From Kitasatospora viridis (GTDB lineage: Bacteria > Actinomycetota > Actinomycetes > Streptomycetales > Streptomycetaceae): a stretch of DNA of 64,000 nt. This document shows, piece by piece, positions 42,682-60,887 of the stretch. The position numbers and the translations under genes were made by a program. Within the stretch, counting starts at the first letter, position 1. Every line of letters starts with the position of its first letter. Below the pieces are notes generated by a model that made no database searches, had not been told where the DNA came from, and saw nothing but the letters and a program-made list of their open reading frames with translations. Location: positions 3,061,501 through 3,125,500 of the forward strand of contig NZ_VIWT01000001.1 of assembly GCF_007829815.1 (NCBI RefSeq). The letters run 5' to 3'.

Positions 42682-44003
42682 CGGTGCTCTCCCTCGGCGA
42701 CCGCCTGCGGCAGCTGGCCGGTGAGCTCGGCGACCGCCCGGCGCTGATCGCCGTGGACCGGTCGGGACGCCAGGAGGTGCTCGGCTGGCGCGGGCTGGCC
42801 CGGCTGATGGAGCGGGAGGCACGCGCCGCCGCCCGGCGCGGCGGGGCGGTCACGGCCGTCCCGGTGCGGGGCGACCTGGACGGGGTGGCCCGGCTGGTCG
42901 GCGCCTTCGACGCGGGTGCCCCGGTGCTGCTGCTGGACGCGGCCGCGCCGGAGGCGGAGCGCGAGCGGCTGACCGCCGAGGCCCACCGGCTGACCGCCGG
43001 GGCCGCGCCCGCCGGCTACCTGATGCCGACCGGCGGCTCCACCGGCCTGCCCAAGCTGGTGCTGCGCCCCCGGCTCCCGGAGTACGACCCGCGCCGCAAC
43101 CCCTCGGCGCTGTTCCGGGCGACCGGCTGGCACCCGGGGCAGACCCAGCTGCTCGCCGGGCCGCCGCACCACACCGCGCCGCTGGCCCACCTGCTGGAGG
43201 CCCTGCTGACCGGCACCACCGTGGTGCTGCCGGCCGCGTTCCGGCCGGACCAGGTGTTCGACCTGATCGAGCAGCACGGCGTCGGCTGGACCCAGCTGAC
43301 GCCCACTCACCTGCGGATCCTGGAGCCGCTGCTGGACACCCGGGCCGGGGCGCTGCGCTCGCTGCGCGGCGTGCTGCACACGGCCGCGCCCTGCCCGCCG
43401 GCCACCAAGCGCCGGTGGATCGAGGCGCTGGGCGGCGACCGGGTGCACGAGACCTACGGGAGCACCGAGGGCACCGGCGTCACGCTGTGCACCGGCACCG
43501 AGTGGCTGGCCCGCCCGGGGACGGTCGGGCGCGGGTTCCTGACCCAGGTGCGGATCCTCGACGAGGCCGGCGCGCAGCTGCCGCCGGGCCGGCCGGGGAC
43601 GGTGTTCATGCGGACCGTCGGCGGCGGCCCGGCTTTCCGGACGGTGGGCGACCGCGGCCACCTCGACGAGGACGGCTACCTGTTCCTGGCCGGCCGCACC
43701 GACGACCTGGTGATCATCGGCGGCGAGAACGTCGACCCGCACGAGGTGACGGCGGCGCTGCTCGACCACCCCGAGGTGGCCGACGCCGCGGTCTTCGGCG
43801 TCCGCGACGACACCTTCGGCGTCTACCTGCGGGCCCTCGCGGTGCCGGCGGCGGGCGCGGAGCTGGACGCCGGCCGGCTGCGCGAGCACCTGGCCGCCCG
43901 GGTGGCCCCGCACAAGCTGCCGGCGGTGATCCGGCTGGTCCCGGAGCTGCCGCGGTCGGCCGCGGGGAAGTTGGCGGCCGAGGTCCGCCGCCTGCGGGCC
44001 TGA
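42678..44003 (+). CDS. AMP-binding (ANL) acyl-activating enzyme 2
   Basis: A 441-residue shorter acyl-CoA-synthetase-like enzyme. Motifs are MPTGGSTGLPK (AMP loop), ETYGSTEGTG (A5), VGDRGHLDEDGY (A7), GRTDDLVIIGGENV (hinge) and the C-terminal Lys in SAAGKLA. It lacks the alpha-amino-binding Asp of A domains, so it may activate a non-amino acid such as a fatty or aryl acid. The ATG overlaps the previous stop (ATGA). Two different acyl activators in a row beside one carrier suggest two carboxylic acids enter the product, or one activates to CoA and one loads the carrier. Confidence 0.84.
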   Translation: MTVLSLGDRLRQLAGELGDRPALIAVDRSGRQEVLGWRGLARLMEREARAAARRGGAVTAVPVRGDLDGVARLVGAFDAGAPVLLLDAAAPEAERERLTAEAHRLTAGAAPAGYLMPTGGSTGLPKLVLRPRLPEYDPRRNPSALFRATGWHPGQTQLLAGPPHHTAPLAHLLEALLTGTTVVLPAAFRPDQVFDLIEQHGVGWTQLTPTHLRILEPLLDTRAGALRSLRGVLHTAAPCPPATKRRWIEALGGDRVHETYGSTEGTGVTLCTGTEWLARPGTVGRGFLTQVRILDEAGAQLPPGRPGTVFMRTVGGGPAFRTVGDRGHLDEDGYLFLAGRTDDLVIIGGENVDPHEVTAALLDHPEVADAAVFGVRDDTFGVYLRALAVPAAGAELDAGRLREHLAARVAPHKLPAVIRLVPELPRSAAGKLAAEVRRLRA

Positions 44004-44046
44004 CGGCGCCGGGACGCAACGAACGGCACGACGAGAGGTGGAACGC

Positions 44047-45027
44047 ATGCACGACCCGGCCATGGCCGGCCCCGCCATCGCCATCGAGGCGCTGGCCCGC
44101 ACCTTCCGCGGCCCGCAGGGGCGGGTCAAGCACGCGGTGGACGGGCTGTCGCTGACCGTGGAGCGCGGCGAGATGGTCGGGCTGCTCGGGCCCAACGGGG
44201 CCGGGAAGACCAGCACCGTCAAGATCCTGATGACGGTGCTGCTGCCGACCGCCGGCCGGGCCGCGGTGCTGGGCCACGACGTGGTCCGGGACGCGCAGAC
44301 GGTGCGGCGGCTGACCGGCGTCATCCTGGGCGGCGACGCCGGGCTGTACGCCCGGCTGTCGGCCCGGGACAACCTGCTGCTCTTCGCCGACCTCTACGGC
44401 ATCCCGTACCGCGAGCAGAAGCGCCGGGTGCCCGAACTGCTGGACCGGGTGGGCCTGCTGGGCGAGGAGCACAAGCGGGTGGAGACCTACTCGCGCGGCA
44501 TGAAGCAACGCCTGCACATCGCCCGCGGCCTGCTGCACGACCCGAAGGTGGTGATCCTGGACGAGCCGAGCAACGGCATCGACCCGGTCGGCGCCCGGGA
44601 GTTGCGGGCCCTGGTCCGCGAGCAGGTGCGCCGGCAGGACCGCACGGTGCTGCTCACCACGCACTACATGTTCGAGGCCGACGAGCTGTGCGACCGGGTC
44701 GCGGTGCTGCGGGCCGGGCGCAAGATCGCCGAGGGCACCCCGGCGGCGCTGAAGAAGGAGACCGACGGCCAGGTGGTGCTGAACGTGCAGGTCGACGGCG
44801 TGACCGAGGAGCACGTGGCGCGGCTGCGGGCGCTGCCCGGCATCCGCTCGGTGAACCTGACCGAGCACGACTCCCGGCAGTCGCTCGACGTGCACAGCGG
44901 GCAGGAGCGCGACGTCACCGCCGACGTGCTGGCCGAGCTGCGCGAGTTGACGGTGCGTCAGGTGCTCAAGCGGGAGCCCACCCTGGAGGACGCCTACGTC
45001 GCGCTGATCTCCGGGGACCGGGCATGA
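44047..45027 (+). CDS. ABC transporter ATPase (exporter 2)
   Basis: A 326-residue DrrA-like ATPase. Walker [10 protein letters not shown], signature [15 protein letters not shown], Walker B KVVILDEP and H-loop LLTTHY are all present; the C-terminal extension has the DrrA-type fold. ATG at 44047 is preceded by GAGAGG; a GTG at 44038 is weaker. It is a paralogue of the ATPase at 16736 but differs at the Q-loop and D-loop neighbours. It would power the two permeases that follow. Confidence 0.92.
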   Translation: MHDPAMAGPAIAIEALARTFRGPQGRVKHAVDGLSLTVERGEMVGLLGPNGAGKTSTVKILMTVLLPTAGRAAVLGHDVVRDAQTVRRLTGVILGGDAGLYARLSARDNLLLFADLYGIPYREQKRRVPELLDRVGLLGEEHKRVETYSRGMKQRLHIARGLLHDPKVVILDEPSNGIDPVGARELRALVREQVRRQDRTVLLTTHYMFEADELCDRVAVLRAGRKIAEGTPAALKKETDGQVVLNVQVDGVTEEHVARLRALPGIRSVNLTEHDSRQSLDVHSGQERDVTADVLAELRELTVRQVLKREPTLEDAYVALISGDRA

Positions 45028-45830
45028 CGGCGCCGGCGGTCCCGCGAGGCGGCCCGCGCACCGCGGCCGGCTTCCTCTTCCGGTCCTGGCGCCTGGAGTT
45101 GTGGCAGCTCTCGCGCTCCCCGCTCTACCTGTTCCAGTGCGTGCTGCTGCCGCTGATCTTCGCCTCGCTGGCCTTCTACATGTTCCGCGGCTCGCCGCGG
45201 CACACCGCGCCGGTCGACGTGGCGCTGAGCGCCGCCCTGATGGGCATGTGGTCCTCGACGCTGCTCGGCTCCGGCAACGCGATCAACCGCCTGCGCTGGA
45301 CCCAGCTGCTGGAGCCGCTGGTCGCCAGCCCCCGGTCGACCTTCCTGTTCACCCTGCCGTTCGCCCTCGCCACGGCCTCGCTCGGCGTCTACGGGCTGGC
45401 GTCGACCCTGCTGTGGAGCGCGCTGCTGTTCGACATGCCGCTGCACGTGGCCGACCCGCCCGCGTTCGCCGTGGCGGTGGCCGTCACCGTGGCGGCCGTC
45501 GGGCTGCTCGGGCTGCTGATGGCCTCCGCGTTCATCCTCTACCCGACCGCGCAGTCGCTGGCGAACTTCTTCGAGTACCCGGTCTGGATGCTCAGCGGCA
45601 TGTTGGTGCCGGTCTCCGCCCTGCCCGGGCCGGTCCGCTGGGTCTCCTACCTGCTCGCCCCGACCTGGGGGGTCAAGGCGCTGGAGGGGGCGGCGGACGG
45701 CGGCCCGGGCGCCTGGGCGGCCGTGGGCACCTGCGCGCTGCTCTCGGCGGGCTACGTCGCCGTCACCCTGCTCCTACAGAAGAGGTTCGAATGGCTGGCC
45801 CGATCCAGCGGCACGCTGGCGCTGCAGTGA
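45024..45830 (+). CDS. ABC-2 transporter permease (exporter 2, first permease)
   Basis: A 268-residue membrane protein with six transmembrane helices, an N-terminal cytoplasmic stretch, and the conserved PVWMLSGMLVPVSALP segment. The ATG overlaps the ATPase stop (ATGA) and the stop overlaps the next permease start (GTGA). It parallels the permease at 15969, with the same gene order in mirror image. Confidence 0.87.
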   Translation: MTAPAVPRGGPRTAAGFLFRSWRLELWQLSRSPLYLFQCVLLPLIFASLAFYMFRGSPRHTAPVDVALSAALMGMWSSTLLGSGNAINRLRWTQLLEPLVASPRSTFLFTLPFALATASLGVYGLASTLLWSALLFDMPLHVADPPAFAVAVAVTVAAVGLLGLLMASAFILYPTAQSLANFFEYPVWMLSGMLVPVSALPGPVRWVSYLLAPTWGVKALEGAADGGPGAWAAVGTCALLSAGYVAVTLLLQKRFEWLARSSGTLALQ

Positions 45831-46603
45831 CGGCGAGACTGTTCTTCGTCGCGGGCTGGCGGTCGCACCGGGCGCTGTTCCACTGGCTGCGCCCCTCCGC
45901 CTTCATCCCCACCGTGCTGGGCATCCCGGTCGTGCAGCTGGTCTGGTTCGTCCACCTCGGCCGCTACCTGGGCACCCACCCCACCGAGTACTACGTGCTG
46001 GGCAACGCGCTGAACGCCTGCGCGCTGGCCGGCCTGTTCGCGCCGGCCATGTCGATCCAGGGCGAGCGGTTCAGCGGCACGCTCAGCGCCGTGCTGGCCA
46101 CGCCCGCCAACCGGGCGGTGATGTTCGGCGGCCGGATCGTGCCGGCCGCGGTGATGGGCGCCCTCACCTCCGCGGTGATGCTGCTGCTCGGCACCGCCCT
46201 CGGCTGGCTGCACGTCCCGCTCGGCGCGCTGCCCCGGCTGGCCGTCGCCGTGCTGGTCACGGCGCTGTCGTGCAGCGCCTGCGGCATGCTCATCGGGGCG
46301 ATCGGGCTGCGCACCCGGGAGGCGACCTTCCTCGCGAACCTGGTGCTCTACCTGCTGTTGCTGCTCAGCGGGGTGAACATCCCGCTCGCCGCGCTGCCCG
46401 GCTGGCTCGCCGCGATCGGCGCGCTGCTGCCGACCTCCCAGGGCATCGAGGCGGCCCGCCGCGCCCTGGCCGGCGGCGGCGGGATGGCCGGCCCGCTCGG
46501 CTGGGAGCTGCTGAAGGCCGGCGTGCTGCTGCTGGCGGCCCTGCTGGTGCTGCGCGCGCTGGAACGGGCCGGCCGCGCCCACGCGGCACTTGACGATGCG
46601 TGA
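45827..46603 (+). CDS. ABC-2 transporter permease (exporter 2, second permease)
   Basis: A 258-residue six-helix permease. Hydrophobic segments alternate with short loops, and [22 protein letters not shown] is the family's late conserved stretch. It starts at the GTG overlapping the previous stop (GTGA) and ends 15 bp before the condensation-like gene. With its partner it forms the pore of exporter 2. Confidence 0.86.
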   Translation: MTARLFFVAGWRSHRALFHWLRPSAFIPTVLGIPVVQLVWFVHLGRYLGTHPTEYYVLGNALNACALAGLFAPAMSIQGERFSGTLSAVLATPANRAVMFGGRIVPAAVMGALTSAVMLLLGTALGWLHVPLGALPRLAVAVLVTALSCSACGMLIGAIGLRTREATFLANLVLYLLLLLSGVNIPLAALPGWLAAIGALLPTSQGIEAARRALAGGGGMAGPLGWELLKAGVLLLAALLVLRALERAGRAHAALDDA

Positions 46604-46618
46604 GGGGACCACCGGACG

Positions 46619-47986
46619 ATGACGGACGACGACACCAGCACCGACGACACCACCGGCCTGTTGGCCTACGGGCAGCTCTCGGTCTGGCGGGTGCTGGCGA
46701 ACTGGCCGGTCGAGCGCTGGCCGGAGACCTACCTCAGCGCGGTCGTGCCGGTCCCGGCCGACTGCCCGCTGGACCGCGTGGTGCGGGCCTTCGGCACGCT
46801 GTGCGACCGGCACGAGTCGCTGCGCACGCTCTTCACCGACGGGCCGCAGGGGCCGCGCCAGCGGGTGCTCCCGGCCGGCGCCCGCCCGCCCGGGGTGGCG
46901 GTGGTCGAGTGCCCGGGCGCCGACGCCGAGCTGGCCGAGGCGCGGGGGCGCCTGCTGGCGGGCGAACCGTTCGACCGGGAGCGGGAGTTCTCGCACCGCT
47001 TCGCGGTGGTGACCGAGGCCGGGCGGCCGGCGCACGCCGTCCTGGTGCTGGACCACCTGCTGGCCGACGGCTTCGCCCTGGACCGGCTGCGCAGCGAGCT
47101 GGCCGCGCTGTTGGGCGCCGACGTGCCGGACGGGCACCGGTGGCTCGCCGAGACTCCGGCGCAGCCCCGCCAACTCGCCGCCGCCCAGCGCTCGGAGGAG
47201 AACCGGCGGCGGCGCGAGGCGGTCGTCCGGCACTGGCGCCGGCTGCTCGACACGCTGCCCGCCGAGCTGTTCCCGGTGCCGGACGACGCCGGGCACCGGC
47301 CGGGCCGGATCGAGGCGGTGCTGCGCTCGCCCGGCGCCCGGTCGTCGCTGGCCCGGGCCGGCGAGCGCCTCGGGATCCTGCCGCAGGGGGTCATGCTGGC
47401 CGTCAACTCCGTGGCCACCGCGGCGGTGACGGGCAGCACCCGGGTGGTCCACACGCTCCAGTCGAGCAACCGGTTCAGCGCGCCCTGGCGGACCGCCGTC
47501 ACCTCCATGAACCAGTTCGCGGTGCTGCCGCTGGACCTCGACCGCACGCCCGACTCCTTCGCCGAGTACGCCAGGTACGTGCAGGGCAGCTCGCTGCGGG
47601 CCTACCAGCTCGCCTCCTACGACATCGACGTGGTGAACGCGCTGGTCCGCGAGGAGCGCGGGATCACCCTCGGCTTCGACCACTTCTTCAACTTCATGGC
47701 CACCGACGTCACGGCCGCGCCGCCGCCGGACCCGGGCGCCGCCCCGGCCGCTCCCCGGGTGGAGACCACCCGCCCCAACCGGCAGATCGGGCCGCGCTTC
47801 GACGTGAAGGTGTGGGGCGGACCGGACATGCCGGTGGTCGTCCGCGCCGACCCCCGGCTGATCGACCAGCCCCGGCTGAACGCGCTGCTCGGCTGGTTCG
47901 ACGAGGAGCTGGGCCGGCTCGCCACGGACGGCGCGACCGGCGTCACGGCCGCGCTGCACCGCTGCACGGCGGCCATCGGCGGCTGA
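46619..47986 (+). CDS. Free-standing condensation-domain-like protein
   Basis: A 455-residue condensation-superfamily protein. The catalytic HHxxxDG appears as D145-H146-LLA-D150-G151: the second, catalytic His and the Asp-Gly remain but the first His is Asp. Other C-domain parts are present: [10 protein letters not shown], and an NQF region near residue 300. It may transfer an acyl group from a free carrier to the first aminoacyl-PCP of the NRPS that follows, which begins with A and has no starter C. ATG at 46619 is 15 bp after the permease gene; RBS is GAGGGG. Confidence 0.78.
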   Translation: MTDDDTSTDDTTGLLAYGQLSVWRVLANWPVERWPETYLSAVVPVPADCPLDRVVRAFGTLCDRHESLRTLFTDGPQGPRQRVLPAGARPPGVAVVECPGADAELAEARGRLLAGEPFDREREFSHRFAVVTEAGRPAHAVLVLDHLLADGFALDRLRSELAALLGADVPDGHRWLAETPAQPRQLAAAQRSEENRRRREAVVRHWRRLLDTLPAELFPVPDDAGHRPGRIEAVLRSPGARSSLARAGERLGILPQGVMLAVNSVATAAVTGSTRVVHTLQSSNRFSAPWRTAVTSMNQFAVLPLDLDRTPDSFAEYARYVQGSSLRAYQLASYDIDVVNALVREERGITLGFDHFFNFMATDVTAAPPPDPGAAPAAPRVETTRPNRQIGPRFDVKVWGGPDMPVVVRADPRLIDQPRLNALLGWFDEELGRLATDGATGVTAALHRCTAAIGG

Positions 47987-48036
47987 CCCGGGCCGCCCAG
48001 CGCGCCGCCGCACCCGCACCGAACGTGAGGAACCCC

Positions 48037-56871
<8,835 letters not shown>

Positions 56872-56925
56872 CCCGGCACCGACCGCCACCGACCGACACC
56901 CACCGCCCACGACACAGGACGTGCC

Positions 56926-58026
56926 ATGCCGATACCGACGGAAACCCTGCTGCTCTCCAGCGCCGACATCCACCGGCTGGTGCTGGAGGTCGGACGCGAC
57001 CGCTTCATGGACCGGATGATCGAGCGGCTGGAGTCCGCGTTCCGCACGGCCGCCCCGGACGGCTCGGGCACCCCGCCGCGGGCCGGCTTCACCACCGGCA
57101 CCGAGCGGACCGGCGTGCTGGAGTGGATGCCGCACCACGAGCCCGGCCTGGCCGCCACGGTCAAGCTGGTCTCCTACGCCCCGGCCAACCCGGTCCGCCA
57201 CGGCCTGCCGACCATCCTCGGCACCCTGCTGCGGATCGACGACGAGACCGGGCACCTGGTGGCCGTCGCCGACGCGGCCCTGCCCACCGCGATCCGCACG
57301 GGCGCCGCCTCGGCCGTGGCCACCCGGCTGCTCGCCCGGCCGGACAGCGCCACCGTGGGCCTGGTCGGGGCGGGCGCCCAGGCCGTGACCCAACTGCACG
57401 CCCTGTCACGGGTGCTGGACATCCGCGAGGTGCTGGTCCACGACACCGACCCGGTGCACCGCCGCTCGTTCCCGCAGCGCGCCTCCTTCCTCGGCCTGCC
57501 GGTGCGCGAGGCGGAGCCGGCTGAGCTGGAGGCCGCGGCGGACGTCATCTGCACGGCGACCTCGGTGGAGGTCGGGGCCGGCCCGGTGCTGCGCGGCGAC
57601 CGGCTGAAGGACCACCTGCACATCAACGCGGTGGGGGCCGACCTGCCGGGCAAGGTGGAGGTCCCGCTGCCGGTGCTCAGGGCGGCGTACGTCAGCCCGG
57701 ACCACCTGGGGCAGGCGCGCCGGGAGGGGGAGTGCCAGCGGCTCGACGAGCGGGAGATCGGCGCCACCCTGCCGGAGCTGCTCCGCGCGCCGCAACTGGC
57801 CCGCGGGCTGCGCGACTCCCGCACCGTCTTCGACTCCACGGGCTTCGCCCTGGAGGACCACGTGGCCCTCGACGTGCTGATCGCGCTGGCCGAGCTGCAC
57901 GGCGTCGGCGAGCGGGTCCGCCTGGAGGCCGGCCCGGCGGACCCGCTCGACCCCTACTCCACCGCGTCCGCCACGGCGGCGGACCGCTCCCTGCCCCGCC
58001 GGCTCCCGGCCGTCCGCGCCCACTGA
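56926..58026 (+). CDS. Ornithine/lysine cyclodeaminase
   Basis: A 366-residue mu-crystallin/ornithine-cyclodeaminase-family enzyme. It has the NAD loop GLVGAGAQA (residues 145-153), K80 and R124 at the substrate site, and the cyclodeaminase motif INAVGADLPGKVEV with catalytic-type D239. This fits a true cyclodeaminase that makes proline from ornithine or pipecolate from lysine (as RapL), not the SbnB or alanine-dehydrogenase branches. The NRPS A2 pocket next door looks pipecolate-like, so lysine cyclodeaminase is favoured. ATG at 56926 follows AGGA. Last gene of the plus arm. Confidence 0.85.
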   Translation: MPIPTETLLLSSADIHRLVLEVGRDRFMDRMIERLESAFRTAAPDGSGTPPRAGFTTGTERTGVLEWMPHHEPGLAATVKLVSYAPANPVRHGLPTILGTLLRIDDETGHLVAVADAALPTAIRTGAASAVATRLLARPDSATVGLVGAGAQAVTQLHALSRVLDIREVLVHDTDPVHRRSFPQRASFLGLPVREAEPAELEAAADVICTATSVEVGAGPVLRGDRLKDHLHINAVGADLPGKVEVPLPVLRAAYVSPDHLGQARREGECQRLDEREIGATLPELLRAPQLARGLRDSRTVFDSTGFALEDHVALDVLIALAELHGVGERVRLEAGPADPLDPYSTASATAADRSLPRRLPAVRAH

Positions 58027-58051
58027 GCGGGCCCGGGCCCGTCGTCAGTGG
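58020..58051 (+). terminator. Hairpin terminator at the end of the cluster
   Basis: Arms CCACTGA (58020-58026) and TCAGTGG (58045-58051) enclose the GC palindrome CGGGCCCGGGCCCG. The stem begins at the cyclodeaminase stop codon. No U-tract, as usual in actinomycetes. Confidence 0.65.
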
Positions 58052-58104
58052 CCGGTCCTAGGGTGACGCCCGAAGAGACCCGAAGCGAGAAGAGGAGCAC
58101 GACG

Positions 58105-58317
58105 ATGACCACTGCCGTGAAGGGCCCCGCCAGCTACTTCCCGTCGATCGAGCAGAAGTACGGCCGACCGGTGGCCGAGTGGCAGCAGCTGATCCGCAGC
58201 TCGCCGCTGGTCAAGCACATGGAGCTGGTGGCCTGGCTGAAGGCCGAGCACGGCCTCGGCCACGGCCACGCCAACGCGCTGGTCGCCCACACGCTGGCGC
58301 AGACTGCGGCAAGCTGA
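58105..58317 (+). CDS. DUF4287-type small protein
   Basis: A 70-residue protein. Its KGPASYFPSIEQKYGRPVAEW start and the HANALVAHTL end match the DUF4287 type of small helical proteins. The family's biochemical role is not known; it is not an MbtH protein, since the MbtH NxEx-W pattern is missing. ATG at 58105 follows GAGGAG. It stands alone after the cluster terminator and converges on the GNAT gene, sharing a short inverted repeat (AGCTGAC 58312-58318 / GTCAGCT 58324-58330) with it. Confidence 0.75.
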   Translation: MTTAVKGPASYFPSIEQKYGRPVAEWQQLIRSSPLVKHMELVAWLKAEHGLGHGHANALVAHTLAQTAAS

Positions 58318-58324
58318 CCGGCCG

Positions 58325-58828
58325 TCAGCTGACGGTCAGTTCCCAGCGCCGCTCGCCGTCCTGCCACCGCTCGGTCGGGGCGAGCCCGGCCGCGGCGGCG
58401 ACCGCGGCCGAGGTGTGGTGCTCGGGGTGGACGTGGGCGAGCACCGTCCGGACCCCGTGCCCGGCGAGCCAGCCGACCAGGCCGCGGGCCGCCTCCCGGG
58501 CGATCCCGCGGCCCTGCCACGGCGTGCCGACCACCCAGGCGACCTCGGCGGTCGTCCCACCGTCGGTGACGGTGGCCTGCACCGTCCCGGTGAGTGAACC
58601 ATCCATCTGGACAACCCAGTTGCACCAGGAGACCGCCGGGTCGGGCGACCCGGCGACCAGCCGGCGGTAGCGCGCCAGCAGCGCCGGCGCGTTGTCCGGC
58701 TCGCCGCCGATGAACCGGTGCAGTGCCGGGTCGGCGAGCACCGTGGCCATCTCCCGCGCGTGCTCGACCAGCAGCGGCAGCAGGGTCAGCCGCTCGGTGC
58801 GGATGGTCTGCGGGATCAGGACGGCCAC
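58325..58828 (-). CDS. GNAT N-acetyltransferase
   Basis: A 167-residue acetyltransferase of the RimJ/RimL-like GNAT group. Marks are the start TERLTLLPL, the acetyl-CoA loop QGRGIAREAARGLVGW and the VHPEHHTSAAVA segment. The acetylated amine is unknown. The GTG at 58828 follows AGGAGG and sits 11 bp after the wall-protein stop, so it is the second gene of a two-gene unit with it. I place it outside the cluster because a terminator and a DUF4287 gene intervene. Confidence 0.88.
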   Translation of the reverse strand: MAVLIPQTIRTERLTLLPLLVEHAREMATVLADPALHRFIGGEPDNAPALLARYRRLVAGSPDPAVSWCNWVVQMDGSLTGTVQATVTDGGTTAEVAWVVGTPWQGRGIAREAARGLVGWLAGHGVRTVLAHVHPEHHTSAAVAAAAGLAPTERWQDGERRWELTVS

Positions 58829-58839
58829 GGTGCTCCTCC

Positions 58840-60522
58840 TCAGCTGTGCGCGCCGGCCTTGCGGCGGCGGACGGTGAACACCAGCGCCGCGCCGAGCACC
58901 AGCACCCCGGCGCCGACCGAGGCGATCAGGCCGGTGCCCTGGGAGCCGGTGAACGCGAGGTCGGTGGTGCCGTGGGCGGTGCTGCTCGCAGACGGGGCGG
59001 GGGCGGCGGCGGAGGGAGCGCCGCCGGCCGGGGTGGTGTGGCCGGTCGGCGCGGCGGTCGGCACCGTGGACGGCGCCGGCGGGACGCTGGCCGACGGGCT
59101 GGGGATCGAGCCGCTGGCCTGGCTGCCCAGGGCGACGGTGGCGGTGTTGTTCGCCTTGTTCGGGTCCCACGGCATGCCGCTGTCCTGGCGGCCCTCGTCG
59201 AGCGAGGGCAGGGTCACCAGGGCCGAGGCGCCGAGCGCCGGGTCGGCCTGGACCGCGAAGTCGAAGGTGGCCTGGTAGCCGACCCCGATGAAGGCACTGG
59301 TCTGGCAGTCGTAGCGGACCTGCGAGTCGCTCTTGAACTCGCTGTCCAGCTGGCACTTCTGGGGGGCGGTGACCACCTTGACCTGCCTGGGCAGGGTCAC
59401 GGCCACGTCGGCCGGATCGTCACCGGAGCGCCAGTCGATCGAGGCGGGGCCGTGGTTGACCAGGCCGACGGTCAGCTTGCCCGGGTTGCCGGCGGCACCG
59501 GGCACCCAGGCGCCGAGGGCCTCGAAGTCGGCGGTGCTCTTGATCGTGACCTGGGTGTCGTAGTAGCCGCCGTCCCCGTCCAGGTCGGCCACGCCGGTCT
59601 GGACGAAGGTGCCCTCCGGCTTGCCGACGGTCAGCCGGGGCGCGCCGGCCGGGCCGGGGGTGAACTTGTAGTCCTGGCGGATGTAGTTGATCTGGGAGTC
59701 CGCGCCCGCGTCCGGACCGGCGTCCTGGGGGTAGACGCTGATGTCCTCGTCCGCGTAGTAGGCGGCGGGCAGCACGGTCAGCGGGAACTGGTCCAGGTGG
59801 GCCGTGTCGCCGGGGGCGAGGGGCGTGTCGATGGTGCAGACGGCCGCGTGGTAGCCGTAGGAGTTGGTGCCGTAGTCGCAGTTGGAGTAGCGGCCGCTGA
59901 AGGTCAGTCCGGAGTAGTCCTGGAAGACGTAGACCAGCTTCGGGGCGGCCAGCTGGCCCTTGTTGGTCACCGTCAGCTCGGGCTTCCAGACGTCGCCGGG
60001 CTTGAGGTCCGTCGGCGCGCTGGGCGTCATGCCCGTCAGCTTGCTGCCGCCCACCATGAGCTTGGTGTCGCTGCTCACGGTCGGGGCGCCGGCCTGCGCC
60101 AGGTGGGCGGTGGCGTGCAGGGTGACGGTGGTGCCGGGCTTGGCGCCGGCGGTGACGGCCAACTGGAGCCGCTCCTGGCTCGTGTGATCGGCCGACGCGG
60201 AGACCTGGGGGCAGGTCAGCACCGACCCGGCGACGGTGCAGCCCCATGGGGTCTGCACGGTGGCGATCCCGTTGAGGGGGCTGAGGTCGACCTGGACCAC
60301 GGCCGTGGCGAAGTTGCCGCCGGTGACGCCGGTGGCGCCGACCTCCAGCACGACGGCGTTGTCCGGTCCGTTGGGGCCGGCCGTCGGGTCCAGGGGCAGG
60401 AAGGTCTGCGCGGTCAGCGACAGGGTCGGCGCGGCCGCCTGGGCCGGTGCGGCCAGTGCGCCGATCGCCAGGGTGGTGGCGGCGGCGGAGAGGACGACGA
60501 GACTGGTGCGCGGTCTGCGCAT
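58840..60522 (-). CDS. Secreted LAxTG-anchored cell-wall protein
   Basis: A 560-residue exported protein. The signal peptide is residues 1-29 (MRRPRTSLVV start, APAQA cleavage site). The middle is beta-rich with DUF11-like extracellular domains. A Ser/Pro/Ala/Thr linker follows, then LAFTGS, a hydrophobic helix and the RRRKAG tail, i.e. a streptomycete LAxTG sortase signal. It should be linked to peptidoglycan by a class E sortase. ATG at 60522 is preceded by GGGGGA; the open frame upstream is ignored for lack of a signal. It is transcribed away from the chitinase. Confidence 0.88.
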   Translation of the reverse strand: MRRPRTSLVVLSAAATTLAIGALAAPAQAAAPTLSLTAQTFLPLDPTAGPNGPDNAVVLEVGATGVTGGNFATAVVQVDLSPLNGIATVQTPWGCTVAGSVLTCPQVSASADHTSQERLQLAVTAGAKPGTTVTLHATAHLAQAGAPTVSSDTKLMVGGSKLTGMTPSAPTDLKPGDVWKPELTVTNKGQLAAPKLVYVFQDYSGLTFSGRYSNCDYGTNSYGYHAAVCTIDTPLAPGDTAHLDQFPLTVLPAAYYADEDISVYPQDAGPDAGADSQINYIRQDYKFTPGPAGAPRLTVGKPEGTFVQTGVADLDGDGGYYDTQVTIKSTADFEALGAWVPGAAGNPGKLTVGLVNHGPASIDWRSGDDPADVAVTLPRQVKVVTAPQKCQLDSEFKSDSQVRYDCQTSAFIGVGYQATFDFAVQADPALGASALVTLPSLDEGRQDSGMPWDPNKANNTATVALGSQASGSIPSPSASVPPAPSTVPTAAPTGHTTPAGGAPSAAAPAPSASSTAHGTTDLAFTGSQGTGLIASVGAGVLVLGAALVFTVRRRKAGAHS

Positions 60523-60757
60523 GGGGTTCCCCCGGGACGGAGATGAGAGGTCGAGCCGAATCCGCTCACGGTAGAGGGCCGATCGCCTGCGCACGGCGCG
60601 ACGAATCGGGCAGTTGGGGAGGTACGGACGATTCGGTGGGGAAGTTTTGCCAAGGTGTGACCAGAGATGATCGCAGTGTCGACACATCGATGGCCAGTGC
60701 TGGTAAGGGCGGTGACGCCGCGGGCGATGGCCGTGTCAGTGGTCCACCCTCGCACAG

Positions 60758-60769
60758 TGGTTGAGACCA
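60758..60769. promoter_or_regulatory. dre site upstream of chitinase
   Basis: TGGTTGAGACCA, in the frame AG-core-TT, matches the dre core at 10 of 12 positions and resembles the sites before streptomycete chi genes. Confidence 0.65.
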
Positions 60770-60844
60770 TTTCAGCAGCTACCGGCCACCTTCCGGCGAA
60801 AACCGGACGTTCCGGCAGGTGGTGGCTGTGGCCAGATTGCAGAT

Positions 60845-60856
60845 TGGTACAGACCT
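60845..60856. promoter_or_regulatory. chi-box/dre-like element at the chitinase -35
   Basis: TGGTACAGACCT differs at one base from the 12-bp TGGTCCAGACCT element of streptomycete chitinase promoters and lies 1 bp before the -35 box. Confidence 0.7.
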
Positions 60857-60857
60857 G

Positions 60858-60887
60858 TTGACCTGATGCGGGCGCAGGCCCTACGTT
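60858..60887 (+). promoter_or_regulatory. Chitinase promoter (-35/-10)
   Basis: TTGACC (60858-60863), an 18-bp spacer and TACGTT (60882-60887) fit the HrdB-type consensus. It would leave a leader of about 110 nt before the ATG. Confidence 0.7.

Noticed and set aside
46600..48036. 5' extension of the second NRPS upstream of 48037
   Set aside because: The frame is open but out of frame with, and overlapping, the real condensation-like gene; the extension is Arg/Ala/Gly-rich and has no domain. GAGG before the ATG at 48037 fits a start there.
56926..58026. SbnB-type or alanine-dehydrogenase-type enzyme
   Set aside because: The GADLPGK motif with Asp and the adjacent pipecolate-like A domain favour a true cyclodeaminase; no SbnA-like partner for a diaminopropionate route is present.
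58105..58317. MbtH-like protein after the NRPS
   Set aside because: The size fits, but the sequence is DUF4287-like and lacks the MbtH pattern.
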